Source of the DNA: an uncultured Bacteroidales bacterium
Lineage (GTDB): Bacteria > Bacteroidota > Bacteroidia > Bacteroidales > UBA932
Length of the DNA stretch: 64,000 nucleotides
Reading direction: 5' to 3'
Assembly (NCBI GenBank): GCA_944322815.1
Contig: CALUQB010000006.1
Span: 26,394-90,393, forward strand
Position numbers and translations under genes: made by a program. Positions 37,598-46,349 of this stretch are shown here, piece by piece (position 1 is the first letter of the stretch; every line of letters begins with the position of its first letter). The notes under the pieces were generated by a model. That model worked only from the letters and a program-made list of their open reading frames with translations. It was not told the DNA's origin and did no database searches.

Positions 37598-38077
37598 ATG
37601 GTTGTAGGTTATTTACGTGTTAGTACGGGGAAACAGCACCCTGTGAATCAGAAAGATGAAATCGAAAGATTTGCTGCGCAGAAGAACATCATAGTGGATC
37701 GTTTCGTCATAGAGGTGGCCAGCGGAAACAAATGTGAAAAGGACCGCAAGCTCGGACGTCTGCTTAAAGTCATGAAATCCGGAGATACGCTGATTGTCAC
37801 TGAAATATCCAGGCTGAGCAGAACGCTGACTGAGATTATGGCCATTATGGGGAAATGTTTTGACAAAGGTATCAGACTATATTCTACGAAAGAAGGATAT
37901 ACTTTCGATAATACTATAACGTCAGTTCGACGAATTATTTTACTCAGTACCAGAGACTCCGTCGAACTGACGTTACGATTTCTTCGAAATCTCTTTACCT
38001 TTTACGTGTCACCCCACCTAAATCCTCCCCTACGTATGGGAGGACTTGCCTACGGATTCGTTCCACGAATCCTCTAA
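37598..38077 (+). pseudogene. Mpi-like serine DNA invertase, truncated after the first half
   Basis: Residues 1-107 match the N-terminal catalytic domain of serine recombinases: MVVGYLRVSTGKQ with nucleophile Ser9, then LLKVMKSGDTLIVTEISRLSRTLTEIMAIMGKC and the block IRLYSTKEGYTFDN. The pattern is that of the Bacteroides master invertase Mpi group (about 190-200 residues). After FDNTI, where the long helix and helix-turn-helix should follow, the frame runs into a 16-bp inverted repeat and unrelated sequence up to 38077. The DNA-binding half is therefore lost. The protein could still dimerise weakly but should not recombine DNA. An IS66 element starts 56 bp further on. Confidence 0.8.
37917..37975. 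repeat. 16-bp inverted repeat at the break point of the invertase gene
   Basis: TAACGTCAGTTCGACG (37917-37932) is exactly complementary to 37960-37975, with a 27-base loop. It begins where homology to the invertase ends, so it may mark the edge of a small inserted element. Further on are the palindromes CTCCC/GGGAG (about 38026-38043) and GGATTCGT/ACGAATCC (38051-38070). Confidence 0.75.
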
Positions 38078-38247
38078 AAGAGGTAGTTCTCTGAAATTCA
38101 CTACGTTCTTTTCATCGAACTCACGTTATAAAGTAAGCATCCGGCGAAGTGCATCTTGCGAAGATCATAAAGATTATCCTGACTATGACGAAGTCTGATC
38201 AAAGTCGGGATATTTGATTAAAGTCAGTCAATTTTATGCAAGGTTGT

Positions 38248-39783
38248 CTAACGTTGATTGGAGTCGCTGGAGTGGGGTTTCCAGTTTCCGGGAAGCAGAT
38301 GGGTGACATCAGACCTGCCGTTCTCATATTCAGGTATTCTCCTGATTGCATCCTCCAGCCATTCTCTCGGCTCAATGCCGCAGGCTTTGCAGGTTGCGAT
38401 GAACGAGTAGATCATCGAGGCGCGCACGGCGGATGCGTCGTTCCCGCAGAAGAGATAGTTCTTGCGCCCTATGGCGAGCGGCCTGATGGCATTCTCGACT
38501 CCGTTGTTGTCGATCTTCCAGCTTCCGTTTGTCACGTACATGGACAGCTTCGGCAGTCTCTTGAAGGTGTATTCTATGGCTTTCCTCATCAGCGGGCCCA
38601 TTGACGGGTCAAAGTACTTTGCCTGCATCCATTCCTCGAACCTGCGTATCTGCGGATATGATTTCTCCTTGCGCATCTTCATCCGCTCCTCATCGCTCAG
38701 CCCCTCCGCAAGGCTCTCGACGTGATAGAGGTCACCGATGTACACCAGCGCTTCGGAGGCAAGTCTTTCATTCTCCTTCATGGCCTCCACGAACTTCCGT
38801 CTGGCATGGGCCCAGCAGCCGAGCATGGTCTTGCCATCCAGACCCGTGAACTTTTCGTATACCTCGTATCCGTCACTCTGGATTGCGCCACGGTAGTCTC
38901 TGAGAAGTGACATCGCCACCTGTGTGCCACGCGACCCCATGTCGTAATGAAAGAACACGCCTGCACCCGATGCGTCTCTGACACACCACATGTAGCCCTT
39001 CCTCGTCTTTGACTTTTCGTTGTCTATGACGGGGATTGTGCTTTCATCTACCTGTATATATGGACAGGACAGTATCTCTGACTTCAGCCTGTCATACAGG
39101 ATCTTCAGTTTTTCGCATACCGCCGCATACCATCCTCCGAGGGTCGAGTCACTGACGGTGACGCCCATCTCGCGGTACTTCTGTATGACCCGGTAGAACG
39201 GAAGGTGATATACGAACTTCTGGACCAGGATATCGGCAAGTACGGACTCGGATGCCATGCACTTGTGGATTGGGGCAGGAGGCAGGGCCGCGGCCTCGAA
39301 GACCTGCCGTTCCGGATGGGCCTGCTGAAGCGAAGTCTTCAGGACATACTTGTGGCGTACGATTCTGCGGATGTACATTTTCTGGGGAACCAGGACGAGA
39401 CTATCCGTTACCTGAGGCTCCACTTCGTTATATTCGTCTGAATTGATCCCCTCAGGGTATATGTGTTCCTCGCGGACTTCGAGCCTGGATGTGTCGATCG
39501 GCTTGCGGACCCTGCGCTCGTATCCGTCAACCTTAAGGAGCTTTTCGCGTTTCTCCTCATCTTTGGCCGTTGCGGCATCAAGACGTCGCCGCTCCTGAGG
39601 GTCTATCTCTGCCGGAAACAGGCTGAGCTGAAGTGCATCGGGATTTATCGGAAGATGCTTTTCCGAACGGCGGCCATACAGTTGCCGCTCCAGATAGGCG
39701 ATACGCTGATCCTTTACGACGAGCTTTTTCTCAAGCTCCGCATTCTTCTCCTCCAACTGCCTTATGCGTTCTTCAAGTGTCAT
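38248..39783 (-). CDS. tnpC: IS66 family transposase (TnpC)
   Basis: From the Met at 39783 (MTLEERIRQLEEKNAELEKK) the product has 511 residues, the usual length. A leucine-zipper coiled coil is followed by LERQLYGRRSEKHLP (zinc-finger associated region), then the DDE core with YIQVDESTIPVID, QSDGYEVYEKFTG and the later block NNGVENAIRPLAIGRKNYLFCG. The C-terminal IS66 tail follows (CGIEPREWLEDAI). It appears intact and could catalyse transposition. An upstream in-frame Met at 39834 would add 17 residues with no family support. Confidence 0.93.
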   Translation of the reverse strand: MTLEERIRQLEEKNAELEKKLVVKDQRIAYLERQLYGRRSEKHLPINPDALQLSLFPAEIDPQERRRLDAATAKDEEKREKLLKVDGYERRVRKPIDTSRLEVREEHIYPEGINSDEYNEVEPQVTDSLVLVPQKMYIRRIVRHKYVLKTSLQQAHPERQVFEAAALPPAPIHKCMASESVLADILVQKFVYHLPFYRVIQKYREMGVTVSDSTLGGWYAAVCEKLKILYDRLKSEILSCPYIQVDESTIPVIDNEKSKTRKGYMWCVRDASGAGVFFHYDMGSRGTQVAMSLLRDYRGAIQSDGYEVYEKFTGLDGKTMLGCWAHARRKFVEAMKENERLASEALVYIGDLYHVESLAEGLSDEERMKMRKEKSYPQIRRFEEWMQAKYFDPSMGPLMRKAIEYTFKRLPKLSMYVTNGSWKIDNNGVENAIRPLAIGRKNYLFCGNDASAVRASMIYSFIATCKACGIEPREWLEDAIRRIPEYENGRSDVTHLLPGNWKPHSSDSNQR

Positions 39784-39873
39784 CCTGTACCTTTGTTTCT
39801 GACTACAAGATACGAAAAACGGCCACACATGCAAGTGAAAGGCCGTTTTTCTTCAATATAAGACTGCTCTTTT

Positions 39874-40236
39874 TCAGTATATTTTTACTCCGCCGCGCAG
39901 ACATCTCAACCGGTAGGCGGGATCCTCAATCACGTGTCGTATCATGCCGGCAAGATCCCGCCATTCGAGTGATCTGCTGATTGCACCCTGCTCAGTGGAA
40001 GGCAGGCGGAGTCTTCCGTAGTCCAGCATCATCGCGTAGATCACAAGACCTCCCGGTTCTTTCCGCAGAAGCTTGATGCGGTTGCGGTTCTTGTTCACAA
40101 AGATGAACACGTCTCCGTTCCGCAGGTCGGCCGACATCCGGTCGTTCACGATGCCGCTCAGCATATGGAAACTCTTCCGCATGTCCGTGGGCTCGGTAAA
40201 GAGCCAGTAGCGCATGCTCTCATCAAGGCTGAACAT
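39874..40236 (-). CDS. tnpB: IS66 accessory protein TnpB
   Basis: The 120-residue protein matches IS66 Orf2: RYWLFTEPTDMRKSFHMLSG, then GDVFIFVNKNRNRIKLLRKE and GGLVIYAMMLDYGRLRLP. It is needed for IS66 transposition, with an unclear molecular role. It lies 2 nt after tnpA and 90 nt before tnpC. Intact. Confidence 0.93.
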   Translation of the reverse strand: MFSLDESMRYWLFTEPTDMRKSFHMLSGIVNDRMSADLRNGDVFIFVNKNRNRIKLLRKEPGGLVIYAMMLDYGRLRLPSTEQGAISRSLEWRDLAGMIRHVIEDPAYRLRCLRGGVKIY

Positions 40237-40238
40237 GG

Positions 40239-40592
40239 CTATCTCAGGCTTGACATTATCACTCCTATGTGCTCGCTCGTGAAGCTGCCCTGGATACGCA
40301 TTGCCGTTCCTGACTCTGTACGGAGTTCTAGCATCATCTGGCTTTCAACCGGAATGTCCCTGCTCTTGCGTGTGACAGATGCCGCCCTTGCGGGTTCTGT
40401 AAAGGACTGTCCGGCAGTACTGCCCAGTTGGATGAAGGTGCCTTCCGAAACACTTTGTCGCACCGAATGTGCGCGGCGTGCATAATAAAAATTCGACTCC
40501 GGGATGTGGAGTTCTTGCAGGCGCCGCTTCACGGTGATCCCGTTTTCAGTGCAATAGTTCTTGATGGACTGGAGTTCTTCTAATGTCATCAT
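40239..40592 (-). CDS. tnpA: IS66 accessory protein TnpA
   Basis: The 117-residue product from MMTLEELQSIKNYCTENG matches the small first protein of IS66 elements, with a predicted helix-turn-helix at KRRLQELHIPESNFYYARR. The second Met (40589) is an equally good start, and a similar double-Met start survives in the stub at 40665-40760. It precedes tnpB by 2 nt. Confidence 0.85.
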   Translation of the reverse strand: MMTLEELQSIKNYCTENGITVKRRLQELHIPESNFYYARRAHSVRQSVSEGTFIQLGSTAGQSFTEPARAASVTRKSRDIPVESQMMLELRTESGTAMRIQGSFTSEHIGVIMSSLR

Positions 40593-40664
40593 ATTATCTC
40601 CTTTTTGGCACAAAGGTAGACAGGGTACTCCCTGGCTGCAATATGCACTTTATCGGAGGCTTAC

Positions 40665-40760
40665 ATTGATTTCTTCCCGTGTCATCATAACATTTCCGTT
40701 TTTATGTAAATGTAGCCAGGAGAAATCCCGGCTACAATATGCATTTTATCGGAGGCTTAC
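40665..40760 (-). mobile_element. Stub of a second IS66 element
   Basis: This 96-bp piece ends with a near copy of the IS66 right end (GGAGGCTTAC at 40751-40760). Read on the minus strand it has the start of a tnpA gene, MMTREEI, before being cut by the right end of the intact IS66. The intact element therefore seems to have inserted into, or recombined with, an older relative. Confidence 0.75.
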
Positions 40761-40808
40761 AAAGCAGCTCGTTCAGGAGGATAAAATGAGGGCTGGGGAG
40801 GATGAGAG

Positions 40809-40841
40809 AAGGTCAGACTTCTGATATTGAAATCTGACCTT
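40809..40841. terminator. Terminator downstream of the fimbrial operon
   Basis: AAGGTCAGA (40809-40817) pairs with TCTGACCTT (40833-40841). The plus-strand side continues into TATTTT and the minus-strand side into TTCTCTC. It lies just beyond the last fimbrial gene. Confidence 0.55.
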
Positions 40842-40905
40842 ATTTTCATACAGAATTTTCCTTAGAAAGCACTGGCTGAATCAGGGATTAGCACAAAGCC
40901 GACAA

Positions 40906-43900
40906 TCAATTGACCGTTTGGGCTTCAGCAAAATCCTGATCAGTAGCATCCCGGACACATCGTACAGCACCTTTGCCTTTTTCAAGGGTTTGCCCACTAC
41001 TCCAATTGCCATAGCAAGTTATCATTTTGCCTTCTAAAGTATATCTGAATGCAAGTCTGATCTGATCATTTGAAAAACTTGTACTCGCGTAAGTATCAGA
41101 AGTTGCGTCATTAAAAAATCTATCCGGATCCGATGACATCACAGTAAGTTCCGCCAAATTAGGAACCCTCCATTTTCCAACACCGTTTCTGGGATCATTC
41201 CTGTCCCCCTCATAATAATCAGAGCAAGGGTTGCTTTGGTTATCAACATTGAGAATTTCAGATAACGGCACATTGCTTTTGTGTTCTTCCATGGAAACAA
41301 CAAGGCCATCATAAAATCTGTTCTGCAACTCATCTTCATCGTGATTATTGAGTTGAGTAGCAGTAGGCGTCGGACGATACATATTATTATCCAGCCGACC
41401 TCTAAAATCAAGTAAATAATTACCTGATTCGATCAGTTTAACTTCACAAAGGGCATCTGCCGGTATCTGTTTATCCAGATTTGCCGACAACGATCTAATA
41501 CATCGTAAGGGCAGAGCGGTATTAGAATCGTAACTTGAACCCAAGCCTCCAGATGCCCCTTTCTCGACAGCCCAATATACTTCACTTCCATATGTACTTG
41601 TATAGTACAACGCCCCATCTGCAGCATAATCATCAGGATATTTTCTGTTCCTGTTCATCTCGCTCTTATCTCCAATATAGAGATTAGATTCATTGGACAT
41701 TGATATAGCCCCCATACCGATCCTCAAATATTCATTGAGTGCAGGAAGATACCAGCGAACTTCATCATTGTCAATCCTGCCATCACCGTCAAGATCACGG
41801 TTCCTGGACATACAGGCATAATATGCGATATTATTTTGATTTTCTCTGTAGGCTGCGGTAAGTTTTCTTCTTCCGGTAACATTATTTTTATGGCCGTTCT
41901 CGCTGGCATTGATATAATTATCCCAACTACTACTATTCCTTATCAAGGATATTTGATTTGATCTGCCATCTGTATCGCTATCAGCGGAAGAACTCTGATT
42001 CCCATACAAGCACAATGGAGTTTCATTGAATGTCTCAAGGCCGAATGCATTCAGCCCGGTTAGATTAGCGTTATAAAATGTCTGCACCGAACGCTGAGAG
42101 ATATTGGTATGAACATTGCTCAATGAACTGTTTCCATCAGCCGATGTCTGAACATCCATACTGATAAGCATTCTTCGCTGCGGAACATTTGCAAATGCCC
42201 CCCACGAAATATTTGATCCGGTAACAGGATCGGAAGTGTAGTAATACTCATCAACAAATCCTGTGAATCTTGCATAATATTTACCTCCTGAATAGAAAAC
42301 AGTAATACCCCTCCCATCGTCGCCAGTACTCTCTGCTCTTATTCCGCTAATGTTTCCGAACCATCCCTCATCGTAATAGGTTATTTTTTCCCCTCTCATA
42401 ATCTTCTCTACAACCTGACCCATTTTCACGCAGGCATCGTAGACGTCAAGAAGATATTTTGAATCAGACTGGGAATCGCTCCCGTCAGAACTTTTCCAGG
42501 CTGGAAGTCCGGGATAGGATTCCAGATCTGTCTCATCTGTTGTCTGAGGCCAGAATTCCACCCATTTATAGTCAAGTCCGGTAATGTCTTCTTCTCTGGC
42601 TTTTTGCAGCGCATCCTGATAGCTGGTGGTTCCGTTATAATATTTCTTAAACGTCATATACGGACGCAGTTCCTTGATCCCATTCTGGAACGGAGTCTCA
42701 ATGGTGACTATAAGATGTTCGCTGATAGCCACCCCAACAGGCATTCCCGTATTGGAATTCAATGTCGCTTCTGCCGCATCAGCAATATCTGACAGGTTAT
42801 ATTCCAATAGGACCTGCTCAAAATGGGCATCAAGTGCGTAATTTCTTGTCGTACCCGATGTACTGACTATGCTGCCTTCCGCTCCTGGTTGCTTCTCTTC
42901 ATCGCTTTCTGCCTCAACCGCTATATTGTCTACGCCTTGGACTTTCACGCTATATATGTATCTGTGATTGCGCTCAACAGAGAAATCGCCCCACTTGCCA
43001 GGGCCAAAATTCCCCAAATGTATCGTATAAGATACACTTCCAGCATATACAAGATTGTTATTTGGATCCATCTCGGAATACTGGCCTTCAATTACAACAT
43101 AAGTCGCGTTCAGAGGAGCATTTTTCCAGCGCTTGTGTGTAGGCTTCTTCTCATCTGTCCCTACCGGATCCCATTTTTCTCTGTACTGGTAACCACTGTT
43201 GTCCGGAATATTAAAGTCATATTTTTCACCATAATCGTTTGTACCTTTGCCTAGAGTCTCCTGAATATTTTCCGGAATAAAAAACTGGAAGGAATAAACT
43301 CCTCCTTCTACCGGGTTAATAGGTTTGCGAGTTCCATCAAAATAGAATTCTCTGTAAGATTCATTGGCATTTTCCTCAATGCCTCTGCCCGGAGCAAGCC
43401 GAGTCCCTCCGGGGATGTTATATACATAATAATTGGAAGCATTGAATGTAATTGTATTACCGTTCGACTTCTTATATTCCTGTTGAATATTAAACTGAAT
43501 GTCAGCAATACACCGTTCAAGATAAAGGTTGCCATCAGGGTTTGATGATCCGGTAACATTACCGTTTTCATCAATCGTTATAACATCCGCACCAGTCATT
43601 ATCATCTGCTGGTCATCGAATGTCGGGGTATTCCCATACTCACTGAATCCTCTCTCAAGGAAAAACAGACTCCTGCCAAGTTCCGCCGAAGACATTCCTT
43701 CATCCAAAGCCTCTCTCCTGAGCTCATCCACATATTTCGAGAAGTCACCCCATCTATTTTGATCATCCGGATCAAAATCGTCTCCTCCCACACCTGTCAT
43801 ATCATAATGCTCCCAGTTATTGTCGCTTATATAATTGCCGAGAGCACATATACGTTTTGTGCCCGTAGTCGTGCCGAATTTGGCAGTATATTGTATCCCT

Positions 43901-44199
43901 TGAGTGCCAGACAAATCCAGGCTCCCGTCACCAGTCTCGACAATCTGTTCGCATTTTGAGCCATCTGAATTGAATATAAACAGAAGGAGAGAAGTAAGCT
44001 GAGAATATGAGTTGGACTTGGTCACGATAGTCTCGGCTATATCATTTGTCGAAAATGTCATTGTAGCCTCGACCGGCTTTCCTTCTTCGACTACATTCGT
44101 GTCAAATTCTTCTCTGGTGCAGGCAGAAATAACAAATATAGCAGCAGCTGCAAGTGCCGATATCCTGACTGTCTTGATTATTATGGATTTATTTCTCAT
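40906..44199 (-). CDS. DUF4906-like fimbrial tip or adhesin lipoprotein
   Basis: The 1097-residue protein has a lipoprotein signal (IFVISAC, Cys27). The N-terminal half resembles fimbrillin-like domains (VEATMTFSTNDIAETIVTKSN, LTSLLLFIFNSDG). The middle has repeated beta-rich segments, and the C-terminal ~300 residues resemble a lectin-like fold (DEVRWYLPALNEYLRIGMG, GKWRVPNLAELTVMS, KGAVRCVRDATD). It is the last and largest gene of the operon, where tip or adhesin subunits such as DUF4906 proteins usually lie. I infer that it caps the fimbria and binds a ligand. The DUF4906 assignment is from memory of architecture, not a search. The gene is more AT-rich than the pectin genes. Confidence 0.7.
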   Translation of the reverse strand: MRNKSIIIKTVRISALAAAAIFVISACTREEFDTNVVEEGKPVEATMTFSTNDIAETIVTKSNSYSQLTSLLLFIFNSDGSKCEQIVETGDGSLDLSGTQGIQYTAKFGTTTGTKRICALGNYISDNNWEHYDMTGVGGDDFDPDDQNRWGDFSKYVDELRREALDEGMSSAELGRSLFFLERGFSEYGNTPTFDDQQMIMTGADVITIDENGNVTGSSNPDGNLYLERCIADIQFNIQQEYKKSNGNTITFNASNYYVYNIPGGTRLAPGRGIEENANESYREFYFDGTRKPINPVEGGVYSFQFFIPENIQETLGKGTNDYGEKYDFNIPDNSGYQYREKWDPVGTDEKKPTHKRWKNAPLNATYVVIEGQYSEMDPNNNLVYAGSVSYTIHLGNFGPGKWGDFSVERNHRYIYSVKVQGVDNIAVEAESDEEKQPGAEGSIVSTSGTTRNYALDAHFEQVLLEYNLSDIADAAEATLNSNTGMPVGVAISEHLIVTIETPFQNGIKELRPYMTFKKYYNGTTSYQDALQKAREEDITGLDYKWVEFWPQTTDETDLESYPGLPAWKSSDGSDSQSDSKYLLDVYDACVKMGQVVEKIMRGEKITYYDEGWFGNISGIRAESTGDDGRGITVFYSGGKYYARFTGFVDEYYYTSDPVTGSNISWGAFANVPQRRMLISMDVQTSADGNSSLSNVHTNISQRSVQTFYNANLTGLNAFGLETFNETPLCLYGNQSSSADSDTDGRSNQISLIRNSSSWDNYINASENGHKNNVTGRRKLTAAYRENQNNIAYYACMSRNRDLDGDGRIDNDEVRWYLPALNEYLRIGMGAISMSNESNLYIGDKSEMNRNRKYPDDYAADGALYYTSTYGSEVYWAVEKGASGGLGSSYDSNTALPLRCIRSLSANLDKQIPADALCEVKLIESGNYLLDFRGRLDNNMYRPTPTATQLNNHDEDELQNRFYDGLVVSMEEHKSNVPLSEILNVDNQSNPCSDYYEGDRNDPRNGVGKWRVPNLAELTVMSSDPDRFFNDATSDTYASTSFSNDQIRLAFRYTLEGKMITCYGNWSSGQTLEKGKGAVRCVRDATDQDFAEAQTVN

Positions 44200-44261
44200 A
44201 ATTACTTTATCTCCATTTTCTTGTCCTGCGAATATTCTCTTAAAAATAGAGAAATATCAAC

Positions 44262-45383
44262 CTATTCAAATGGTGGAACATCAATTTCGTGAAGCGTCCA
44301 CGAATTAACTATGACATTTAAGTCAACATCCGCCTGAATCACATCTGATATTGTCCCATATACTTGAATATGATTGTTGGCTTTTACTAAAGGGAGGTAT
44401 ACTGTTTTCGTTTTATTTACTTCCTTGTCACTACGGATGATGATTGTATATTCTATTTCCAGTCGATACGTTCTGTCCTCGTTATTGTATTTCGGATCTT
44501 CTTCCTTATAACTATCCGGATCAGCAGATCCGTACGGATTCGGAAGAAGACAGGTTTCTACAACCAAAGACTCATCGGTCAAAGTTCCGTCATTAGATAG
44601 CGGATCACCATCTACAAGTTCTACCTGAGAATCTAAAATCGTTGAAACAGCATCTGGGGCTCCTGAATAATAATTACTTGTGTTGTTTACCACGTCGCTA
44701 TTGAGTATCAACGGTGCATCTTGCGGACCTTTTTTCAATGTAACATTTTTTACGAAAATATCAGATTCCCCGTCCTTAGTAAGGTTGAGTGTAAGTCTGG
44801 AAACGCAACGTTTGACATCAATGGGGATTATCTGTGTCCGGCCTGGCGTGCCGTTGACTGTAAACGAAAAATTGTTACTGTCGATATCACCGTTTACTAA
44901 ACGTTCATTACACATCGGAACGTATGCCACCCCAGAGCTGTATGATACTGTCGAAAAGATTTTCTGGTCCAGGTCTCCAATAGTGGCAGCCTGCGACAAC
45001 GCTATTTCAGGCAAAATACTGTCATCGTTAAGCAGCACAATGAAATCTATTTCACACGGGAACTCGAGATCAGAGCCTCCGGCACCAAGCTGTACAGGGC
45101 AGAGATACGGGCCTTCTCTGTCAATATCAGGGAAATAAGCATATCCTATGGCCTCCTGATCAGTTTCCCCGTGCCTGTATGCATAAATTCTTATTGAGCG
45201 GATGCCATAATAATCTTCACCGGCTTTTGTATGCTGTGTACTTATATTCAGCAAGACATCAGTATGGTCGATATGACCGCCTGTCTGCCGAGGGCACAGT
45301 TCCCTTATGCATCCTGAGAGCAGGATACAAACTGCTGCTGCAAGCGATAAGGATATATGATGCATCCGTAACATTGTCTTCAT
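44262..45383 (-). CDS. Fimbrial minor subunit, FimB/Mfa2-like lipoprotein
   Basis: I start at ATG 45383 (373 residues), because it gives a clean lipoprotein signal (AAAVCILLSGC, Cys25) directly after the stop of the upstream gene. An earlier Met at 45413 would overlap it. The mature protein has two beta-sandwich-like halves: VLLNISTQHTKAGEDYYGIRSIRIYAYRHG, then IDVKRCVSRLTLNLTKDG and a final NSWTLHEIDVPPFE. The closing segment resembles the C-terminal donor strand of fimbrillins. It is probably an accessory or tip-proximal subunit of the fimbria. Confidence 0.7.
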   Translation of the reverse strand: MKTMLRMHHISLSLAAAVCILLSGCIRELCPRQTGGHIDHTDVLLNISTQHTKAGEDYYGIRSIRIYAYRHGETDQEAIGYAYFPDIDREGPYLCPVQLGAGGSDLEFPCEIDFIVLLNDDSILPEIALSQAATIGDLDQKIFSTVSYSSGVAYVPMCNERLVNGDIDSNNFSFTVNGTPGRTQIIPIDVKRCVSRLTLNLTKDGESDIFVKNVTLKKGPQDAPLILNSDVVNNTSNYYSGAPDAVSTILDSQVELVDGDPLSNDGTLTDESLVVETCLLPNPYGSADPDSYKEEDPKYNNEDRTYRLEIEYTIIIRSDKEVNKTKTVYLPLVKANNHIQVYGTISDVIQADVDLNVIVNSWTLHEIDVPPFE

Positions 45384-45384
45384 T

Positions 45385-46284
45385 TTATTCAAAACCAGGA
45401 TCCACGTTAACAATATCCCAATCCACTACATTTACTCCTGTGCCTGTAGAGAATATTCTGATCGGTATAATGACTTCATTTCTGTCGTTGACCCTGATAT
45501 TATATCTGTCAATAAAATCCTTCAGTGATACTGTATACAAATCTCTGCCATCCTTGAATTTCAGGACTATTTTGCTGTCCGGATCGTCTTCATCAAAGCG
45601 GAAAACATTATAGAACAGTACGTATGCATCCGGATCATCCGGATCAGGAAATATTTCAGGTATCACTTCGCACACATCTTCGGATGGTGTATTAGTAAAA
45701 TCCGTATACACCGCACTACCTTCATGATAAAGAACTATCTCTGCACATTCTCCTGTACTTACATCAACCATATCTGCAAAGCCATCGAGCTTAATGTACA
45801 TTTTGATGTGTGAACTTTCAAAGTAGCAGGTTTCATTGACATCAACAAGCGTTTCCGGAACCGTTATGTCAATGGTACTAAAATACAAGGAGTCCGTGCC
45901 GGAATAACTATTGCTCCCATCAAAGTATCCAGGTTCAGCAATATGGCCTGTCCCCCAGTTTTTGTCAAGCATAGAACGCTCTGCTGCATTTCCCCACAGC
46001 ACAAGTCTCCAGTTGCCTGGCGGCAGCATAAGATGTGTACCCTGAAGTTCTGCCAGATCATTCTTGTCAAATGTATATTCAGAATGAAAGGATGAGTTGT
46101 CAAGAGAATAGACATACATACCGACACATTCTATCTTGTCCGGGAATATATCGGTGTCTCCATCCCCGTTATAGATGAAATGCAGGTAAACATCTCCGCT
46201 GCAGTCGTCACGGTTCTCCCTTATGCAACCTGCCACAACCAGCAGCGCAAGAGCAGCTAGCACTATATGTCTGACAATTGACAT
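45385..46284 (-). CDS. FimB/Mfa2-family fimbrial anchor lipoprotein
   Basis: The 299-residue protein has a lipoprotein signal (LALLVVAGC, Cys20) followed by IRENRDDCSGDVYLHFIYNG, the opening typical of FimB/Mfa2 proteins. These terminate and anchor the fimbrial shaft in the outer membrane of Porphyromonas and Bacteroides. The end GTGVNVVDWDIVNVDPGFE agrees with fimbrillin folds. It lies between the major subunit (65 nt, with a hairpin) and the next minor subunit (1 nt). Confidence 0.8.
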   Translation of the reverse strand: MSIVRHIVLAALALLVVAGCIRENRDDCSGDVYLHFIYNGDGDTDIFPDKIECVGMYVYSLDNSSFHSEYTFDKNDLAELQGTHLMLPPGNWRLVLWGNAAERSMLDKNWGTGHIAEPGYFDGSNSYSGTDSLYFSTIDITVPETLVDVNETCYFESSHIKMYIKLDGFADMVDVSTGECAEIVLYHEGSAVYTDFTNTPSEDVCEVIPEIFPDPDDPDAYVLFYNVFRFDEDDPDSKIVLKFKDGRDLYTVSLKDFIDRYNIRVNDRNEVIIPIRIFSTGTGVNVVDWDIVNVDPGFE

Positions 46285-46315
46285 TTCTATTTTATTCTTA
46301 TTGTTTAAGTAAAGA

Positions 46316-46343
46316 CAGGGGGCAGGGCAGACCTTGCCCCCTG
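46316..46343 (-). terminator. Attenuator-like hairpin between major and minor fimbrial genes
   Basis: CAGGGGGCA (46316-46324) pairs with TGCCCCCTG (46335-46343), with extra GG/CC pairs inside. On the transcribed strand it is followed by TCTTTACTT, a weak T-run. It could let part of the transcripts end after the major subunit, or protect its mRNA. Confidence 0.6.
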
Positions 46344-46349
46344 GAAATA

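Larger units (their letters stand above)
38133..40664 (-). mobile_element. IS66-family insertion sequence, 2532 bp
   Basis: The element carries the three-gene IS66 set (tnpA, tnpB, tnpC) on the minus strand. The left end GTAAGCATCCGGCGAAGTGC (from 38133) and the reverse complement of the right end GTAAGCCTCCGATAAAGTGC (from 40664) match at 22 of 27 positions and start with GTAAGC, as IS66 ends do. No 8-bp target duplication is present (GTTATAAA on the left, ATTGATTT on the right), which points to a deletion or recombination after insertion. The right end abuts the stub of another IS66. Confidence 0.9.

Noticed and set aside
38125-40672. Target duplication of the IS66 element
   Set aside because: The 8-bp flanks GTTATAAA and ATTGATTT differ, and the flank of the stub (after 40760) does not match either.
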